Assembly: GCA_002374095.1 (NCBI GenBank)
Contig: DFKY01000003.1
Span: 49,045-113,044, forward strand
DNA length: 64,000 nt
Direction: 5' to 3'
From: Lachnospiraceae bacterium UBA3633
Lineage (GTDB): Bacteria; Bacillota; Clostridia; Lachnospirales; Lachnospiraceae
This document shows positions 1 through 10,006 of this stretch, piece by piece. Under the pieces are notes generated by a model. That model ran no database searches. It saw only the letters and a list, made by a program, of their open reading frames with translations, and had not been told where the DNA came from. The position numbers and the translations under genes are program-made. Numbering within the stretch: position 1 is the stretch's first letter; each line of letters starts with the position of its first letter.

Positions 1-1468
1 CAAGCTTACATAGATTTGACTTTTGATACCCTTTAAGATTATAGTCAAGTGAAGCATATCCTCGACTTCTTGATTTAAGTGCATCAAAAAAGTCATATAT
101 TATCTCATTTAATGGCAATTCATATTTTAAAACTGCCCTATTTTCTTCTATATAATCAATATTTTGATATACTCCTCTTCTCTCTTCGCACAATTTCATT
201 ATTGATCCTATATACTCTTTTGTAACCATAATTTCTGCATTAACTATAGGCTCTTCCATATGATCTATAAGTGATGGGTCAGGTAAATTTGTAGGATTAG
301 TTAATATTTCCATGGTTCCATCCGTTTTATATACATGGTATACAACTGATGGTGATGTAGTGACTAAATCAAGGTCAAATTCTCTCTCAAGTCGCTCCTG
401 TATCACATCAAGATGTAAAAGCCCAAGGAATCCACACCTAAAACCAAATCCAAGTGCCACAGATGTCTCCGGCTCATACGAAAACGCAGCATCATTAAGC
501 TGCAACTTTTCAAGTGCATCTCTAAGGTCAGGATACTTTTGTCCATCACTTGGATAAAGTCCACAGTATACCATAGGCGTTACTTTTTTATACCCAGGTA
601 GTGGCAATGCTTCATTTGAAAGTTCAGTTACTGTATCTCCTACTCTTGTGTCCCTTACACTCTTTATAGATGCAGTAATATATCCCACATATCCTGGATA
701 TAAAGCATCTGTCGATATATATTTACCTGCACCAAATACTCCCACTTCTACAACTTCAAACGTAGCACCTGTTGCAATCATTTTTATTTTTGTACCCTTT
801 TTTACAATCCCATCAAAAACTCTTATAAAGACTATGACACCTTTATAAGAATCATATATAGAATCAAATATGAGTGCTCGAAGTGGTTTTGTCTCATCCC
901 CACTTGGTTTCTTTATATACTTAACTATAGCTTCAAGTACATCCTTTACATTCTCACCAGTTTTCGCAGAAATTCTTGGAGCATTTTTTGTATCTATACC
1001 TATGACATCTTCTATTTCACTACATACTCTATCAGGTTCTGCTGATGGAAGATCAATTTTATTGATTACTGGTACTATATCAAGATCATGATCAAGTGCA
1101 AGATATACATTGGCAAGAGTTTGTGCCTCTATACCTTGCGCTGCATCCACAACAAGTATCGCTCCCTCACACGCTGCAAGTGATCTACTCACTTCATAAG
1201 TAAAGTCAACATGACCCGGTGTATCAATTAGATTAAAAATATACTCATTACCATCATCTGCCTTATATGTCACTCGTACAGTTTGCGACTTTATAGTTAT
1301 CCCTCTTTCTCTCTCAATATCCATATTGTCAAGAACTTGTTCTTTCATCTCACGTTCTGTAAGAGTTCCTGTCAATTCAAGAATACGATCAGCGAGAGTA
1401 CTTTTGCCATGATCGATATGAGCTATTATACAAAAATTTCTTATGTTGTCTTTATTTATTTTTTCCAT
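1..1468 (-). CDS. lepA: Elongation factor 4 (LepA), 3' end outside window
   Basis: Ribosome-associated GTPase that acts on stalled or mistranslocated ribosomes. The gene reads leftwards and runs off position 1, so about 489 codons are present. The N-terminus reads [12 protein letters not shown], followed by the G1 motif AHIDHGKST, the G3 motif DTPGHVD and the G4 motif NKID. Later parts match EF-G-like domains ([20 protein letters not shown]). The ATG at 1466-1468 is the only start in agreement with the family. There is no Shine-Dalgarno sequence in front of it; instead a perfect 10-bp hairpin ends 7 bases upstream. It lies downstream of pgk on the same strand, an ordinary housekeeping position. 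Identity is secure from the motifs; the C-terminal domain cannot be checked here. Confidence 0.97.
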   Translation of the reverse strand, partial: MEKINKDNIRNFCIIAHIDHGKSTLADRILELTGTLTEREMKEQVLDNMDIERERGITIKSQTVRVTYKADDGNEYIFNLIDTPGHVDFTYEVSRSLAACEGAILVVDAAQGIEAQTLANVYLALDHDLDIVPVINKIDLPSAEPDRVCSEIEDVIGIDTKNAPRISAKTGENVKDVLEAIVKYIKKPSGDETKPLRALIFDSIYDSYKGVIVFIRVFDGIVKKGTKIKMIATGATFEVVEVGVFGAGKYISTDALYPGYVGYITASIKSVRDTRVGDTVTELSNEALPLPGYKKVTPMVYCGLYPSDGQKYPDLRDALEKLQLNDAAFSYEPETSVALGFGFRCGFLGLLHLDVIQERLEREFDLDLVTTSPSVVYHVYKTDGTMEILTNPTNLPDPSLIDHMEEPIVNAEIMVTKEYIGSIMKLCEERRGVYQNIDYIEENRAVLKYELPLNEIIYDFFDALKSRSRGYASLDYNLKGYQKSNLCKL

Positions 1469-1475
1469 ACTTGCC

Positions 1476-1500
1476 AAAGGGCGGATGAAATCCGCCCTTT
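1476..1500. terminator. Perfect hairpin just upstream of lepA
   Basis: A 10-bp perfect stem (AAAGGGCGGA / TCCGCCCTTT, 5-base loop) lies between pgk and lepA, 7 bases before the lepA ATG. The minus-strand side lacks a long U-tract, so it may be a weak terminator, an attenuator, or a structure that controls lepA translation. Confidence 0.55.
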
Positions 1501-1506
1501 TAAATT

Positions 1507-1558
1507 GGGCTTGTATAACTCGCCCTTACCTTTGGCTCGTATAACTCGCCCTTACGAG
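1507..1558. repeat. Interspersed repeat, locus 1 (two core copies)
   Basis: Two tandem copies of a core that on the minus strand reads roughly GGGCGAGTTATACGAGCC, at 1507-1525 and 1534-1558. The same core recurs near 9988, 13831, 22060 and 25099. Here it lies in the opposite orientation to the other loci, between pgk and lepA. Confidence 0.7.
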
Positions 1559-1572
1559 TTTTTAATTATTAA

Positions 1573-2784
1573 TTATTTATCAGTTAAACACTCAATGCCA
1601 GGAAGTGGCTCACCTTTTAAGAAATCAAGTGTAGCACCGCCACCAGTAGATACGTGAGTCATCTTAGATGCGAGTTTAAATTGATTTACTGCAGAAGCTG
1701 AATCGCCACCGCCAACTATAGTTACTGTGTCTTTAAGAAGCGACATTTGTTTTGCTATACAATAAGTTCCTACCGCATACTTTTGATTTTCAAAAAGTCC
1801 TACAGGTCCGTTCCAAAGTATAGTTTTAGCTTTCATCATATGCTTAAGCATAGTGCGGATAGTTTCAGGACCAGCATCATACCCAGAATAATTCTTATCA
1901 AAATGCTTTAGATCCATGACCTTTGCTTCTACATTAGGATTAGTTATAGGATTTGGGAAATCTTTTGCTGCTACACAGTCTACAGGAAGCACAAGTTCTT
2001 TTCCAAGCTTTTTCGCCTTTTCAACCATCTGCATGCAGTAATCAATCTTTGATTCATCAAGCATTGACTTTCCTATCTCATATCCAAAGCCTTTCATGAA
2101 AGTATATGACATACCTCCACCGATTATGACTACATCTGATCTATCAAGAGCTTTATCTATAACTTTAAGTTTATCTGCTATCTTCGATCCACCAAGTATT
2201 GTCACGAAAGGCCTCTTTGGTTTTTCTATATAATTGCAAAGCTTATCAATCTCTGCTTTTATAAGGAAACCACCTACAGATACTGGCACAAACTTTGATA
2301 CACCATAAGTTGATGAGTGAGCTCTATGGCAAGTACCAAATGCATCATTGACAAATATATCTGCGAGTGATGCAAGCTCTTTAGAGAATGAATCTTCATT
2401 TTTTGATTCTTCATCTCTCCATCTTGTATTTTGAAGTAACGCAATCTGACCATTTTTAAGTTTAGAAACTTCGCTCACTACACTATCATCTACAACTCTA
2501 TCACTATTGATAAATTTTATAGGCATCTTACATGCTTTTGACAACGCTTTACATACAGGAGCTATGTCCTGTCTTTTTTCTGGTTTACCAAGGTGAGAGC
2601 AGATAACCACCTTCGCTCCATGTGTAGCAAGATACTTTATAGTAGGAACTGATGCTCTAATTCTCTGATCATCTATAATCTTACCATCAATTATAGGTAC
2701 ATTAAGATCACATCTTAAAAGTACTCTTTTTCCTTTTACATTTACATCTTCGATAGTCTTTTTATTAAACTTATTTTTAGCCAT
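1573..2784 (-). CDS. pgk: Phosphoglycerate kinase
   Basis: Glycolytic enzyme making ATP from 1,3-bisphosphoglycerate. 403 residues, slightly longer than the usual 390-400. The N-terminal substrate-binding pattern is visible (RCDLNVP near residue 24, SHLGKP near residue 63), as is the C-terminal nucleotide-binding motif TIVGGGDSASAV. The ATG at 2784 is preceded by a good AAGGGG ribosome-binding site. It lies 13 bases downstream of gap on the same strand, the classic gap-pgk glycolytic pair; tpi and pgm are not adjacent. Identification is certain. Confidence 0.99.
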   Translation of the reverse strand: MAKNKFNKKTIEDVNVKGKRVLLRCDLNVPIIDGKIIDDQRIRASVPTIKYLATHGAKVVICSHLGKPEKRQDIAPVCKALSKACKMPIKFINSDRVVDDSVVSEVSKLKNGQIALLQNTRWRDEESKNEDSFSKELASLADIFVNDAFGTCHRAHSSTYGVSKFVPVSVGGFLIKAEIDKLCNYIEKPKRPFVTILGGSKIADKLKVIDKALDRSDVVIIGGGMSYTFMKGFGYEIGKSMLDESKIDYCMQMVEKAKKLGKELVLPVDCVAAKDFPNPITNPNVEAKVMDLKHFDKNYSGYDAGPETIRTMLKHMMKAKTILWNGPVGLFENQKYAVGTYCIAKQMSLLKDTVTIVGGGDSASAVNQFKLASKMTHVSTGGGATLDFLKGEPLPGIECLTDK

Positions 2785-2797
2785 GTCATTACCCCTT

Positions 2798-3817
2798 TTA
2801 TTTTATTAACTTAGCAAAATATTTTCCAGTTCTAATCATCTGAGATGTATATGAATTTTCATTGTCATACCAAGAAACTGTCATCACTTCATATAAGTCA
2901 TCACTTACTTTATTGACCATGGTTTGAGTTGCGTCAAAAAGTGAACCATAAGTCATACCTACTATATCGCTTGATACAAGTTCTTCTTCTGTATATCCAA
3001 AGCTTTCATTTGAAGCTTTCTTCATAACTTCATTGATCTTTTCTTTTGTTATATCTTTTCCTTCAACAACTGCAAAAAGCATAGTTGTAGATCCTGCAGG
3101 GGTTGGTACTCTTTGAGCTGAACCTATAAGTTTTCCATTTAACTCTGGTATAACAAGTCCTATAGCTTTAGCTGCCCCAGTTGAGTTTGGTACTATACTA
3201 AGTGCTGCCGCACGAGCACGACGAAGATCACCTTTCTTATGTGGTCCATCAAGAAGCATCTGATCAGGTGTATAAGCATGTATTGTAGACATGATTCCTG
3301 ACTTTATAGGATATGCTTTATTGAGTGCATTTGCCATTGGTGCAAGGCAATTAGTAGTGCAAGATGCTGCAGATATAATCTGGTCATCTTTTGATAGTAT
3401 CTCATGATTTACATTATAAACGATAGTCTTTAAATCGTTTCCTGCAGGAGCATTGATAACTACATGTTTTGCTCCAGCATTGATGTGTGCCATAGCCTTA
3501 TCCTTACTTGCATACACTCCAGAGCATTCAAAGACTACATCTACATCGAGTTTTCCCCAAGGAAGATTATTGGCATCTTTTTCACTATAAATCTTAATAG
3601 TAGTTCCTTTTACAGTGATGCTATCATCAGAGCTTGACACTTCATCAGCATATTTGTAGCGTCCTTGTGTAGAATCATACTTGAGAAGATGAGCAAGCAT
3701 CTTTGGTTCAGTTAAATCATTGAGTGCTACCACTTCAAAATCCTTATCGTCAAAAATTTGACGAAATGCTAGACGACCTATTCGTCCAAATCCATTAATT
3801 GCAACTTTTACAGCCAT
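2798..3817 (-). CDS. gap: Glyceraldehyde-3-phosphate dehydrogenase
   Basis: NAD-dependent GAPDH, 339 residues, standard length. The Rossmann start [16 protein letters not shown] and the catalytic Cys motif [12 protein letters not shown] are visible, as is the substrate-binding segment around residue 180 ([23 protein letters not shown] region). The start has a strong ribosome-binding site (GGAGG 6 bases before the ATG). It is transcribed with pgk immediately downstream, which fits the glycolytic role. The cofactor is inferred from family similarity. Confidence 0.99.
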   Translation of the reverse strand: MAVKVAINGFGRIGRLAFRQIFDDKDFEVVALNDLTEPKMLAHLLKYDSTQGRYKYADEVSSSDDSITVKGTTIKIYSEKDANNLPWGKLDVDVVFECSGVYASKDKAMAHINAGAKHVVINAPAGNDLKTIVYNVNHEILSKDDQIISAASCTTNCLAPMANALNKAYPIKSGIMSTIHAYTPDQMLLDGPHKKGDLRRARAAALSIVPNSTGAAKAIGLVIPELNGKLIGSAQRVPTPAGSTTMLFAVVEGKDITKEKINEVMKKASNESFGYTEEELVSSDIVGMTYGSLFDATQTMVNKVSDDLYEVMTVSWYDNENSYTSQMIRTGKYFAKLIK

Positions 3818-3846
3818 ATTATTTCCTCCAAAATTTTATAATTATC

Positions 3847-5547
3847 TTAATATTTTTTATCAAGCACAACTTTTTTACTTATTTCAGCTTCAGTATAATC
3901 AGCAAGGTTATTGGCATGATCTGTAACCCTTTCAAGATTGCCTATGATATCAAGAAAAACAATTCCTGCTATAGTATTGCATTCACCACTACTCATTCTT
4001 TTTATATGATTATCACGGTATATGTCTTCAAGATCATCTACTTCTTCTTCATATTTTCTAACTTCAGCAAGTGCTTCTTTATCTTTTTCATTAATACATT
4101 TTATAGCACACTCAACTGATTTTAGAGTAATTGACATGATATTGTCCATTTCTTTCTGTCCACTTTCAGAAAACTTCACTTCATAATTCATCATTTGCTC
4201 GGCATTTTCAGATATGTTTTCTGCATGATCACCTATTCTCTCTATATCACTACATATAGACATGAGATGCTCTATCTCTACATGTTCTTCATCACTTAAA
4301 CTTAGATTATTGATGTCAGCAAGGTAACTTACGAGTATATCAGTGGTTTTATCTATCTGCTCTTCATGCGTAACCACCTCACGAATCAATTCTTCATTTC
4401 TATCTTTCAATATAAGGTTTACTGCTCTTTTTAGATTTTTCAAAGTATAATTGGCATAAAATACTATCTCGCGTCTTACTGTGGATATAGCAAGTGCTGG
4501 TTGGTTGAGTATACGCTTATCAAGTATAGCTTGCGTCTTCTCTGATAGATTAAAGTCTTCTTCCTCCTCAGTAGCTGTATCTGGTATTATCTTTTTAGTC
4601 ATACTTACCATCATATTAGAGAAAGGAAGTAAAATTGCAGTATTGGCTAAATTAAATCCTGTATGAAACAATGATATCTCAAAAAGCGAAATCCGCGTAG
4701 CGAGCATATCTTTAAGAAGTGGATAAAATATAAGTACTACTACTGAAAATATAAGTCCACCTATCACATTGAAGAGTAGATGCAGAAGTGCTGTCCTTTT
4801 ACCATTTTTACTACTATTCGCTGATGATATAATAGTGGTTACACAGGTTCCCACATTTTGCCCAACTGTTATAAAGCATGCGGCACCTTTTGATACAGAA
4901 CCCGCAAGAGCTAAAGTCTGAAGTATAGACACTGATGCAGTAGAACTTGAAAGAATGACTGTTACTATCATACCTACAAGTATAGCAAGCACAGGATTTC
5001 TTCCTAAAATTTCAAAAGCGTCACTAAAAACTTTTGATTTTGAATATGGTAACACACCTCCAGACATAAGTGTAAGTCCTATGAAAAGGAGTCCGATCCC
5101 CACAAATATATTAGCTGAAGTCTTTGTCTTCTCTTTCTTTGTAAATACAACTATTAAACTACTTATCCCGAAAACTATAGGAGCAAAAAAATCCGGTTTA
5201 AAAATCTCTACAGCAGATCCAAGTTCTGCAAGAGCTATAATCCAAGCAGTAACGGTAGTACCAATATTTGCACCCATTATGACGCCTACTGCTTCATTTA
5301 ATTTCATAAGTCCAGCATTTACAAAACCAACTACCATCACTGTAGTTGCTGCACTACTATGCATTACTATAGTAACTAAAGCACCAACCAAGATTCCCAT
5401 AAATTTATTGGCTGTAAGAAATTTTAAAACATTTGCAAGCTTTGGTCCCGCTACTTTTTGTAATCCCTCTGACATGATCTTCATGCCATAGAGAAACATT
5501 CCTACTCCACCGATAAATGTAAAAATATTACGAAAATGATCTATCAT
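3847..5547 (-). CDS. Na/Pi-cotransporter family protein with PhoU-like C-terminus
   Basis: Membrane protein of 566 residues in the NptA/YjbB (PNaS) family, which moves phosphate with sodium. The N-terminal two thirds hold about nine hydrophobic segments and the two inverted repeat motifs of the family, seen as GALVTIVMHSSAATTVMVVGF near residue 56 and the matching GMIVTVILSSSTASVSILQTLA near residue 190. The last 220 residues are helical and resemble PhoU (for example CSDIERIGDHAENISENAEQ and NLERVTDHANNLADYTE). The start overlaps the stop of mrp by 4 bases, so translation is probably coupled. The direction of transport is not decidable from sequence. Confidence 0.9.
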   Translation of the reverse strand: MIDHFRNIFTFIGGVGMFLYGMKIMSEGLQKVAGPKLANVLKFLTANKFMGILVGALVTIVMHSSAATTVMVVGFVNAGLMKLNEAVGVIMGANIGTTVTAWIIALAELGSAVEIFKPDFFAPIVFGISSLIVVFTKKEKTKTSANIFVGIGLLFIGLTLMSGGVLPYSKSKVFSDAFEILGRNPVLAILVGMIVTVILSSSTASVSILQTLALAGSVSKGAACFITVGQNVGTCVTTIISSANSSKNGKRTALLHLLFNVIGGLIFSVVVLIFYPLLKDMLATRISLFEISLFHTGFNLANTAILLPFSNMMVSMTKKIIPDTATEEEEDFNLSEKTQAILDKRILNQPALAISTVRREIVFYANYTLKNLKRAVNLILKDRNEELIREVVTHEEQIDKTTDILVSYLADINNLSLSDEEHVEIEHLMSICSDIERIGDHAENISENAEQMMNYEVKFSESGQKEMDNIMSITLKSVECAIKCINEKDKEALAEVRKYEEEVDDLEDIYRDNHIKRMSSGECNTIAGIVFLDIIGNLERVTDHANNLADYTEAEISKKVVLDKKY

Positions 5548-6377
5548 TTAACAAGCTCCGATAATTTATTTAATACATCATCAAGTTCAACCATATCTAT
5601 ATCTTCTATCATACCTTCATCTACCATTTTCGAATACTCGACTCTCATAGGTAGTTTAGCCAGTACTACTGTGTCATTCTCATCTACTACTTTGTTTATC
5701 TTGCTCTTACCAAAGATTTCAATCTTCGTATCACAATTTGGGCACACTACATATGACATGTTTTCTATGACACCCATTATATTTATGTCCATCTTGTCAG
5801 CCATATTTATAGACTTACTTACTATCATTGATACAAGGTCTTGAGGTGATGTCACGATAATTACTTTATCAATAGGTATAGATTGATATACAGTGAGTGG
5901 CACATCACCAGTTCCTGGTGGCATGTCAATAAAAAGATAATCAAGGTCTCCCCAATTTACTTCATTATAAAACTGTTGTATAACTCCTGATACAAGAGTT
6001 CCTCTATATATTATAGGGTCTTTATCATCTTCAAGCAAAAGATTAGACGACATAACTTTAATACCAAGTCTTGTCACTTTAGGCAACATAAGATTATTTT
6101 CATCAGCAATTATATTTTTTTCTATAATTCCAAAAGACTTTGGGATTGATGGTCCTAAGATATCTGCATCAAGAATACCTACTTTAAAATCTTTTTTTTG
6201 TAAACCAGATGCAAGAAGTGATGTGACAAAAGATTTGCCAACTCCACCTTTACCAGATGAAACTCCAATGATTTTTTTAATTTTGCAACCAGCGCCAAGC
6301 TTAAGTTTTGATATGTTCGCGTCTTTACTGCCGCAAGACATACCACAAGTATCACAATTATGTGTACACTCGTCCAT
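5544..6377 (-). CDS. Mrp/NBP35-family iron-sulfur carrier ATPase
   Basis: P-loop ATPase of 277 residues in the Mrp/ApbC/Nbp35 family, which binds and transfers Fe-S clusters to apoproteins in the cytoplasm. The deviant Walker A is VSSGKGGVGKSF near residue 40. A Cys-rich N-terminus (CTHNCDTCGMSCGS) and the C-terminal CPNC pair near residue 215 are candidate cluster ligands. The switch motif FIDMPPGTGDVPLT is intact. The start has a GGAGGG ribosome-binding site and a good promoter, divergent from the LysR gene. The phosphate transporter follows with a 4-base overlap. Confidence 0.93.
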   Translation of the reverse strand: MDECTHNCDTCGMSCGSKDANISKLKLGAGCKIKKIIGVSSGKGGVGKSFVTSLLASGLQKKDFKVGILDADILGPSIPKSFGIIEKNIIADENNLMLPKVTRLGIKVMSSNLLLEDDKDPIIYRGTLVSGVIQQFYNEVNWGDLDYLFIDMPPGTGDVPLTVYQSIPIDKVIIVTSPQDLVSMIVSKSINMADKMDINIMGVIENMSYVVCPNCDTKIEIFGKSKINKVVDENDTVVLAKLPMRVEYSKMVDEGMIEDIDMVELDDVLNKLSELVK

Positions 6378-6401
6378 ATCTACCCTCCATTACATATCTT
6401 A

Positions 6402-6452
6402 ATTATACTATATTAAAAAATATTTTACAACATTAAAAAAAAGTGCTAAAAT
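6402..6452. promoter_or_regulatory. Overlapping divergent promoters of mrp and lysR
   Basis: Minus strand: -35 TTGTAA at 6425-6430 and -10 TATAAT at 6402-6407, 17-base spacer, driving mrp. Plus strand: -35 TTTACA at 6424-6429 and -10 TAAAAT at 6447-6452 with a TGC extension, 17-base spacer, driving the LysR gene. The two -35 boxes overlap, so the LysR protein could control both. Confidence 0.75.
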
Positions 6453-6483
6453 ATGAATTAGGCATTTATTAACGGAGGAACAT

Positions 6484-7383
6484 ATGCAACAGTCACTTAC
6501 ACAATATAAAACGTTTTATGAAGTAGCAAAATCAGAAAATGTCTCAAAAGCATCAAGAGTTCTTCTCATATCACAGCCTGCCGTATCAAAATCCATCAAA
6601 AAACTTGAAGAATCCTTAGGAGTAAAGCTCTTTGACAGGACTACAATTGGCTTAAATCTTACCGCCGAAGGAAAGCTTTTGTATGAGCATCTAACCCAGG
6701 CTTTTAACAATATTACAGACGCCGAGTTAAAGCTCAAGACATTTAGCAATATCAACTTTGGTCATATAAGGATAGGTGCATCTCAAAGTCTTATAAAGCA
6801 TCTACTCATGTCATATATAAGTATATATGCTCGCGAGTACCCCAATATCAGGCTTTCTGTATCCACGATGCACACCAACAAATGCTTTGAAAAATTGACA
6901 GAAAAGAAAATTGACCTTGCCTTTTTACATAAGAGTTCGAAAAATTACAAAGAAATCGAATATGTGTCACTACTTGATATACACTACTGCTTTGTAGCTT
7001 CAAAAGAATACATATCGTACTTTTCTAAGATTTTCAAAGATGATCCAGATTATTTTGCAAATGGTAATATACTTCTACTTGACAAAAAGAATACCACCCG
7101 CGATTATATAGATAAAATCTTTGACACTCATAAAATCATACCACGACAAATCATGGAAGTTAATAATACCGAAACTATGATTGACTTTGCAAAAAATGGT
7201 GTAGGTATAGCTTGTGTCGTAGAAGAATTCATACAAGATGAACTTGATAAAAAACAACTTGTAAAGCTACCGATCAAATTCAAGATTCCAAAGTATTCAG
7301 TAGGCTATGCTTACAACAAAACCAACATTAGTAAAGAATTATCTGATTTCTTAAATGTCATAAATACAGGTAAAAAAAAGTAA
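6484..7383 (+). CDS. LysR-family transcriptional regulator
   Basis: 299-residue regulator. Residues 1-60 form the LysR winged helix-turn-helix (FYEVAKSENVSKASRVLLISQPAVSKSIKKLEE), followed by the periplasmic-binding-like effector domain. The ATG follows a GGAGG site by 6 bases. It is divergent from the mrp/phosphate-transporter operon, with overlapping promoters, and is followed 32 bases later by the phosphoribosyltransferase gene on the same strand. Ligand and targets are unknown; likely targets by position are mrp and itself. Confidence 0.93.
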   Translation: MQQSLTQYKTFYEVAKSENVSKASRVLLISQPAVSKSIKKLEESLGVKLFDRTTIGLNLTAEGKLLYEHLTQAFNNITDAELKLKTFSNINFGHIRIGASQSLIKHLLMSYISIYAREYPNIRLSVSTMHTNKCFEKLTEKKIDLAFLHKSSKNYKEIEYVSLLDIHYCFVASKEYISYFSKIFKDDPDYFANGNILLLDKKNTTRDYIDKIFDTHKIIPRQIMEVNNTETMIDFAKNGVGIACVVEEFIQDELDKKQLVKLPIKFKIPKYSVGYAYNKTNISKELSDFLNVINTGKKK

Positions 7384-7415
7384 ATAAGCTATAAGAATTA
7401 ACTTGGAGGTATACT

Positions 7416-7964
7416 ATGGATAAATATCATAAGGTTACATTTAATGGAAAAGAGTTCTCTCTTCCAAAAGCAGGTATCGGCGATAACAAATATGTGGCAG
7501 TTTTTGACCCATATGCAGATGCTGATATGAGCAGATCGGCAGCACATGACCTATATGAAAAGATTAAAGAAAAGAACTTAAATAATGTAGATGTTGTCAT
7601 TTCTGCAGAAGTAAAAGGTGCCGCTATAGCTCAACGTATAGCAGACCTTTGCAATACCAATCTTCTTATATTTAGAAAAAAAATTAAAATCAATTTTGAA
7701 GAACCTGTGATAGCACATGTAAAAACATTTACATCCGGCACAAACCAACTATTTATTGATAAAAAAAGTCTTATGAAATACTCTGGAAAGACAGCGCTCT
7801 TTGTAGATGATGTAATCTCTACAGGATCAACTATCAATGCTATAAAAGATGTCTTAAAAGAATATAATATAAGTGTACTTGCATACTGCTGTGTATTCAA
7901 GGAAAGTAATGATGTACATGACGAACTCGTCTATGTAGATACTCTCCCTATCTTTACTGATTAA
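7416..7964 (+). CDS. Adenine-type phosphoribosyltransferase family protein
   Basis: 182-residue type I phosphoribosyltransferase. The PRPP-binding loop is ALFVDDVISTGSTI near residue 126, typical of Apt/PurR-type proteins. The AEVKGAAIAQRIAD segment matches the conserved Apt region that usually reads ESRGF; the difference makes the base specificity uncertain. It has a clear GGAGG site and ends in a bidirectional terminator. It could salvage adenine or xanthine, or be a regulatory paralogue. Confidence 0.82.
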   Translation: MDKYHKVTFNGKEFSLPKAGIGDNKYVAVFDPYADADMSRSAAHDLYEKIKEKNLNNVDVVISAEVKGAAIAQRIADLCNTNLLIFRKKIKINFEEPVIAHVKTFTSGTNQLFIDKKSLMKYSGKTALFVDDVISTGSTINAIKDVLKEYNISVLAYCCVFKESNDVHDELVYVDTLPIFTD

Positions 7965-7976
7965 TATCAATAATAT

Positions 7977-8011
7977 AAAAAAAGAACCAATCATCTGGTT
8001 CTTTTTTTTAT
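7977..8011. terminator. Bidirectional terminator
   Basis: Stem AAAGAACCA / TGGTTCTTT with a 6-base loop, flanked by A-runs and T-runs, between the convergent phosphoribosyltransferase and ABC transporter genes. Confidence 0.92.
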
Positions 8012-8014
8012 TTT

Positions 8015-9904
8015 CTAATCTATCTCTATCTTCCCAGTATATAGTTCATAATATCGACCTTTCTTTTCAAGAAGAGATTCATGATTGCCTCTTTCAATAA
8101 TTCTTCCATCTTCCATAACCATGATGACATCTGCATCACGTATAGTTGATAATCTATGAGCAATAATAAAAACTGTCCTTCCTTTCATAAGACCATTCAT
8201 ACCTTTCTCGACAAGCTTTTCTGTTCTTGTATCTATACTTGATGTTGCTTCATCAAGAATTAAGCATGGAGGATTTGCTACTGCGGCTCGTGCTATTGAT
8301 ATAAGTTGTTTTTGTCCTTGAGAAAGTCCACCTGCATCACCATTTATCATAGTATCATAGCCATCTGGAAGCATGTCAATAAAGGCATCTGCATAGACAA
8401 GTTTCGCTGCCTCTATACACTCTTCATCTGTCGCAGATAATTTGCCATAACGAATGTTTTCCATAATAGTTCCAGTAAAAAGATTTACATCCTGAAGCAC
8501 TACTGCAAATGACTCTCTTAAATCTTTTTTCTTTATGTCTTTTACATCTATTCCATCATAAGTAATAGTGCCACTATCTACCTCATAAAATCTATTGATA
8601 AGATTTGTTATTGTTGTCTTTCCTGCACCTGTTGCTCCTACAAGTGCTACTTTTTCGCCACGACCAGCATAGACATTTATATCTTTTAAGATCTCTTTGC
8701 CTTTCACATATGAAAAATTGATGTCGGTTAGTACTATATTACCTACAAGTGGAATAGTCTCTCTTTCGCCAGATTTAAGTTCATTTTCATCATTCACCCA
8801 TTCCCACTCATTATCGCTCTTCTTAACCAAGGTATATGTCCCATTATCTATCTCCACATCAGTATCAAGTAAATCAAAGATTCTTTCTGCTCCTGACATA
8901 CTTTGTGTAATAAATGGAACTTGTCCACTAAGCTCTGCTATAAGGCCTGTAAAAGTCTTTGTGAAGGTCATAAAAGATGATATAGTCCCTATAGTTAAAG
9001 TATTTACTCCAAATATTGAATAATTGGGAACTCCATATAAAAGCATGGTTCCTCCAGCAAATGCTATAAGTACATACATTATATTGCCAAGACTATTCAT
9101 ACATGGCATAAGAATATTACTTAAAGTATCTGCTTTTGACACCGCCTCCCCCCACATAGCATTTTTCTTTGCAAACTCTTTTATATTTCTCTCTTCATAG
9201 CAATATACTTTTACTTCCTTTGCCCCAAGCACCATCTCTTCTACATAAGTATTTAGATCACTAATTGATTTTTGTGTTTGTCTATAGGCTTTAAATGATC
9301 TTGCTCCTGCCCATTTTGTAAAAAGAAACATGACAATACACATAAATACCACAACTACAATGAGATTGATACTTAATGTCAGCATGCTTATGAATATAAG
9401 TGCAAATGTAAGTATTCCTTTTATAGTTTCAGGAAGTGCCTGTGATATAACTTGCCTAAAAGTATCAAGGTCATTGGTATACTTTGACATTATATCTCCA
9501 GCCTTATTGGTATCAAAATATTTTATAGGGAAATGTTGCATCTTACCATACATTTGCTCACGCATATCACGAAGTATGCCATTTGAAAGTTTTACCATAA
9601 GGTACCGATACAAGAAAGAAAGTATAGCTGATACAAAAAGTATAATTGCAAAAATAAGTATAGCATGAGCAAGCGGAGTAAAATCTACTTGCTCTTTTTC
9701 ATAAGAAAGCATAGGTGTTATATAATCATCAATTACTACTTTCAAAAATAAACTTATAGTTATATTAACTATAGTTGTAGCAACTATGCCAAAGCCAATC
9801 AAAAGAAGTCTTATCCTATGTTCTAGGATACGACCTATAAGACGTCTAAATGTGCCTTTCTTAACTTTTTTTACGGGTGCTCCCGTCATTCTTCTTGGTG
9901 ACAT
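8015..9904 (-). CDS. ABC exporter half-transporter, catalytic subunit
   Basis: 629-residue ABC exporter with six transmembrane helices and a C-terminal nucleotide-binding domain. Walker A is GATGAGKTT, the signature is LSQGQKQ and Walker B reads CLILDEATSSID with the catalytic Glu intact. A roughly 35-residue insertion with acidic and Trp residues lies between the membrane and ATPase domains. It is the second gene of a pair with the exporter at 10007-11743, separated by a 102-base gap that holds an interspersed repeat. Together they fit a heterodimeric drug or lipid exporter of the BmrCD type. No Shine-Dalgarno is visible before the ATG. Confidence 0.93.
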   Translation of the reverse strand: MSPRRMTGAPVKKVKKGTFRRLIGRILEHRIRLLLIGFGIVATTIVNITISLFLKVVIDDYITPMLSYEKEQVDFTPLAHAILIFAIILFVSAILSFLYRYLMVKLSNGILRDMREQMYGKMQHFPIKYFDTNKAGDIMSKYTNDLDTFRQVISQALPETIKGILTFALIFISMLTLSINLIVVVVFMCIVMFLFTKWAGARSFKAYRQTQKSISDLNTYVEEMVLGAKEVKVYCYEERNIKEFAKKNAMWGEAVSKADTLSNILMPCMNSLGNIMYVLIAFAGGTMLLYGVPNYSIFGVNTLTIGTISSFMTFTKTFTGLIAELSGQVPFITQSMSGAERIFDLLDTDVEIDNGTYTLVKKSDNEWEWVNDENELKSGERETIPLVGNIVLTDINFSYVKGKEILKDINVYAGRGEKVALVGATGAGKTTITNLINRFYEVDSGTITYDGIDVKDIKKKDLRESFAVVLQDVNLFTGTIMENIRYGKLSATDEECIEAAKLVYADAFIDMLPDGYDTMINGDAGGLSQGQKQLISIARAAVANPPCLILDEATSSIDTRTEKLVEKGMNGLMKGRTVFIIAHRLSTIRDADVIMVMEDGRIIERGNHESLLEKKGRYYELYTGKIEID

Positions 9905-9916
9905 ATGTTAAATTAT

Positions 9917-10006
9917 GCTCGCATAACTCGCGACTACGATTATGCGGTCGAAAACTATTCTTGCATGTGTAAAATCTATTCTTGTATGGGCGAGCTATGC
10001 GAGTCC
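9917..10006. repeat. Interspersed repeat, locus 2
   Basis: Contains a degenerate hairpin module (GCTCGCATAACTCGCGACTAC at 9917-9937) and the 19-base core GGGCGAGCTATGCGAGTCC at 9988-10006. The core abuts the stop codon of the upstream ABC transporter gene. Confidence 0.7.

Noticed and set aside
1476..1500. Hairpin as a riboswitch for lepA
   Set aside because: Only a single stem with no conserved loop motif; no known class fits.
312..1657. Plus-strand open frames over lepA
   Set aside because: They are shadows of lepA and pgk in other frames; no start site or family match.
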